DNA of 13,585 nt from Lachnospiraceae bacterium. GTDB taxonomy: Bacteria; Bacillota; Clostridia; Lachnospirales; Lachnospiraceae. Both the position numbers and the translations under genes were made by a program. Location of the stretch: positions 1 through 13,585 of the forward strand of contig CAAGPW010000100.1 of NCBI GenBank assembly GCA_900771955.1, written 5' to 3'. The stretch's first letter is position 1. The number at the start of each line of letters is the position of its first letter. The notes under the pieces were generated by a model. The model did not search any database, was not told the origin of the DNA, and worked only from the letters and a program-made list of their open reading frames with translations. Of this stretch, positions 13,532 through 13,585 are shown piece by piece.

Positions 13532-13585
13532 AAAAAGAGCTATAACCTTTAGGTAATAACTGATGAACAAATCGAGACTTCTGAG

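Noticed and set aside
1..13585. tRNA, rRNA, CRISPR array or insertion sequence
   Set aside because: No cloverleaf, rRNA core motif, regularly spaced repeat array or transposase gene was found on reading both strands.

Overview
The window looks like chromosomal or integrated accessory DNA from a gut-type low- to mid-GC Firmicute, most likely a Clostridia/Lachnospiraceae member. Evidence for this is the strong AGGAGG-type ribosome binding sites, consensus TTGACA/TATAAT promoters, hairpin-plus-U terminators, and the protein families present (a Clostridial large serine recombinase, a Fic protein with a HVFGEGNTRTTA motif, a BmrCD-like heterodimeric ABC exporter). No rRNA, tRNA or CRISPR array was seen.

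Region 1 (1-3151, + strand) is mobile-element cargo. It holds the 3' end of an ORF6N-type phage/ICE protein that runs off the left edge, a complete 561-aa large serine recombinase, and 14 bp later a Fic-domain protein with a C-terminal winged helix and a 3 x 21-bp in-frame repeat. The recombinase and ORF6N fragment are visibly richer in A/T than the genes to the right, consistent with an integrated element whose edge may lie in 3152-3400.

Region 2 (3152-3527) is noncoding but structured: a possible folded small RNA or terminator (3233-3320), a perfect 16-bp hairpin (3349-3387), then a TTGACA/TACAAT promoter with a 30-bp imperfect palindrome over the -10/start region of a TetR gene.

Region 3 (3528-7710, + strand) is a TetR regulator, a terminator, a short palindrome placed like an operator, and two translationally coupled half-size ABC transporters with intact ATP sites, resembling the YbtPQ/IrtAB class.

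Region 4 (7711-12051, - strand) is convergent with region 3, and the two meet at a large stem-loop near 7807-7847. It is a MarR regulator followed by two half-size ABC exporters with one degenerate and one consensus ATP site. Identical 14-bp palindromes lie directly downstream of the marR -10 and again in front of the first ABC gene, so MarR probably controls both itself and the exporter.

Region 5 (12052-13585, + strand) has a long inverted repeat, a stretch that reads like a decayed gene, a possible two-helix small membrane protein, and a complete LysR regulator whose targets are not visible here.

Overall this is a mobile-element end beside two independently regulated, convergent ABC transporter cassettes (TetR-ABC-ABC and MarR-ABC-ABC). 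I see no clearly unprecedented system. The most unusual points are the noncoding structures at 3233-3387, the duplicated MarR box, the Fic variant with its repeat, and the palindrome before the first ABC pair.
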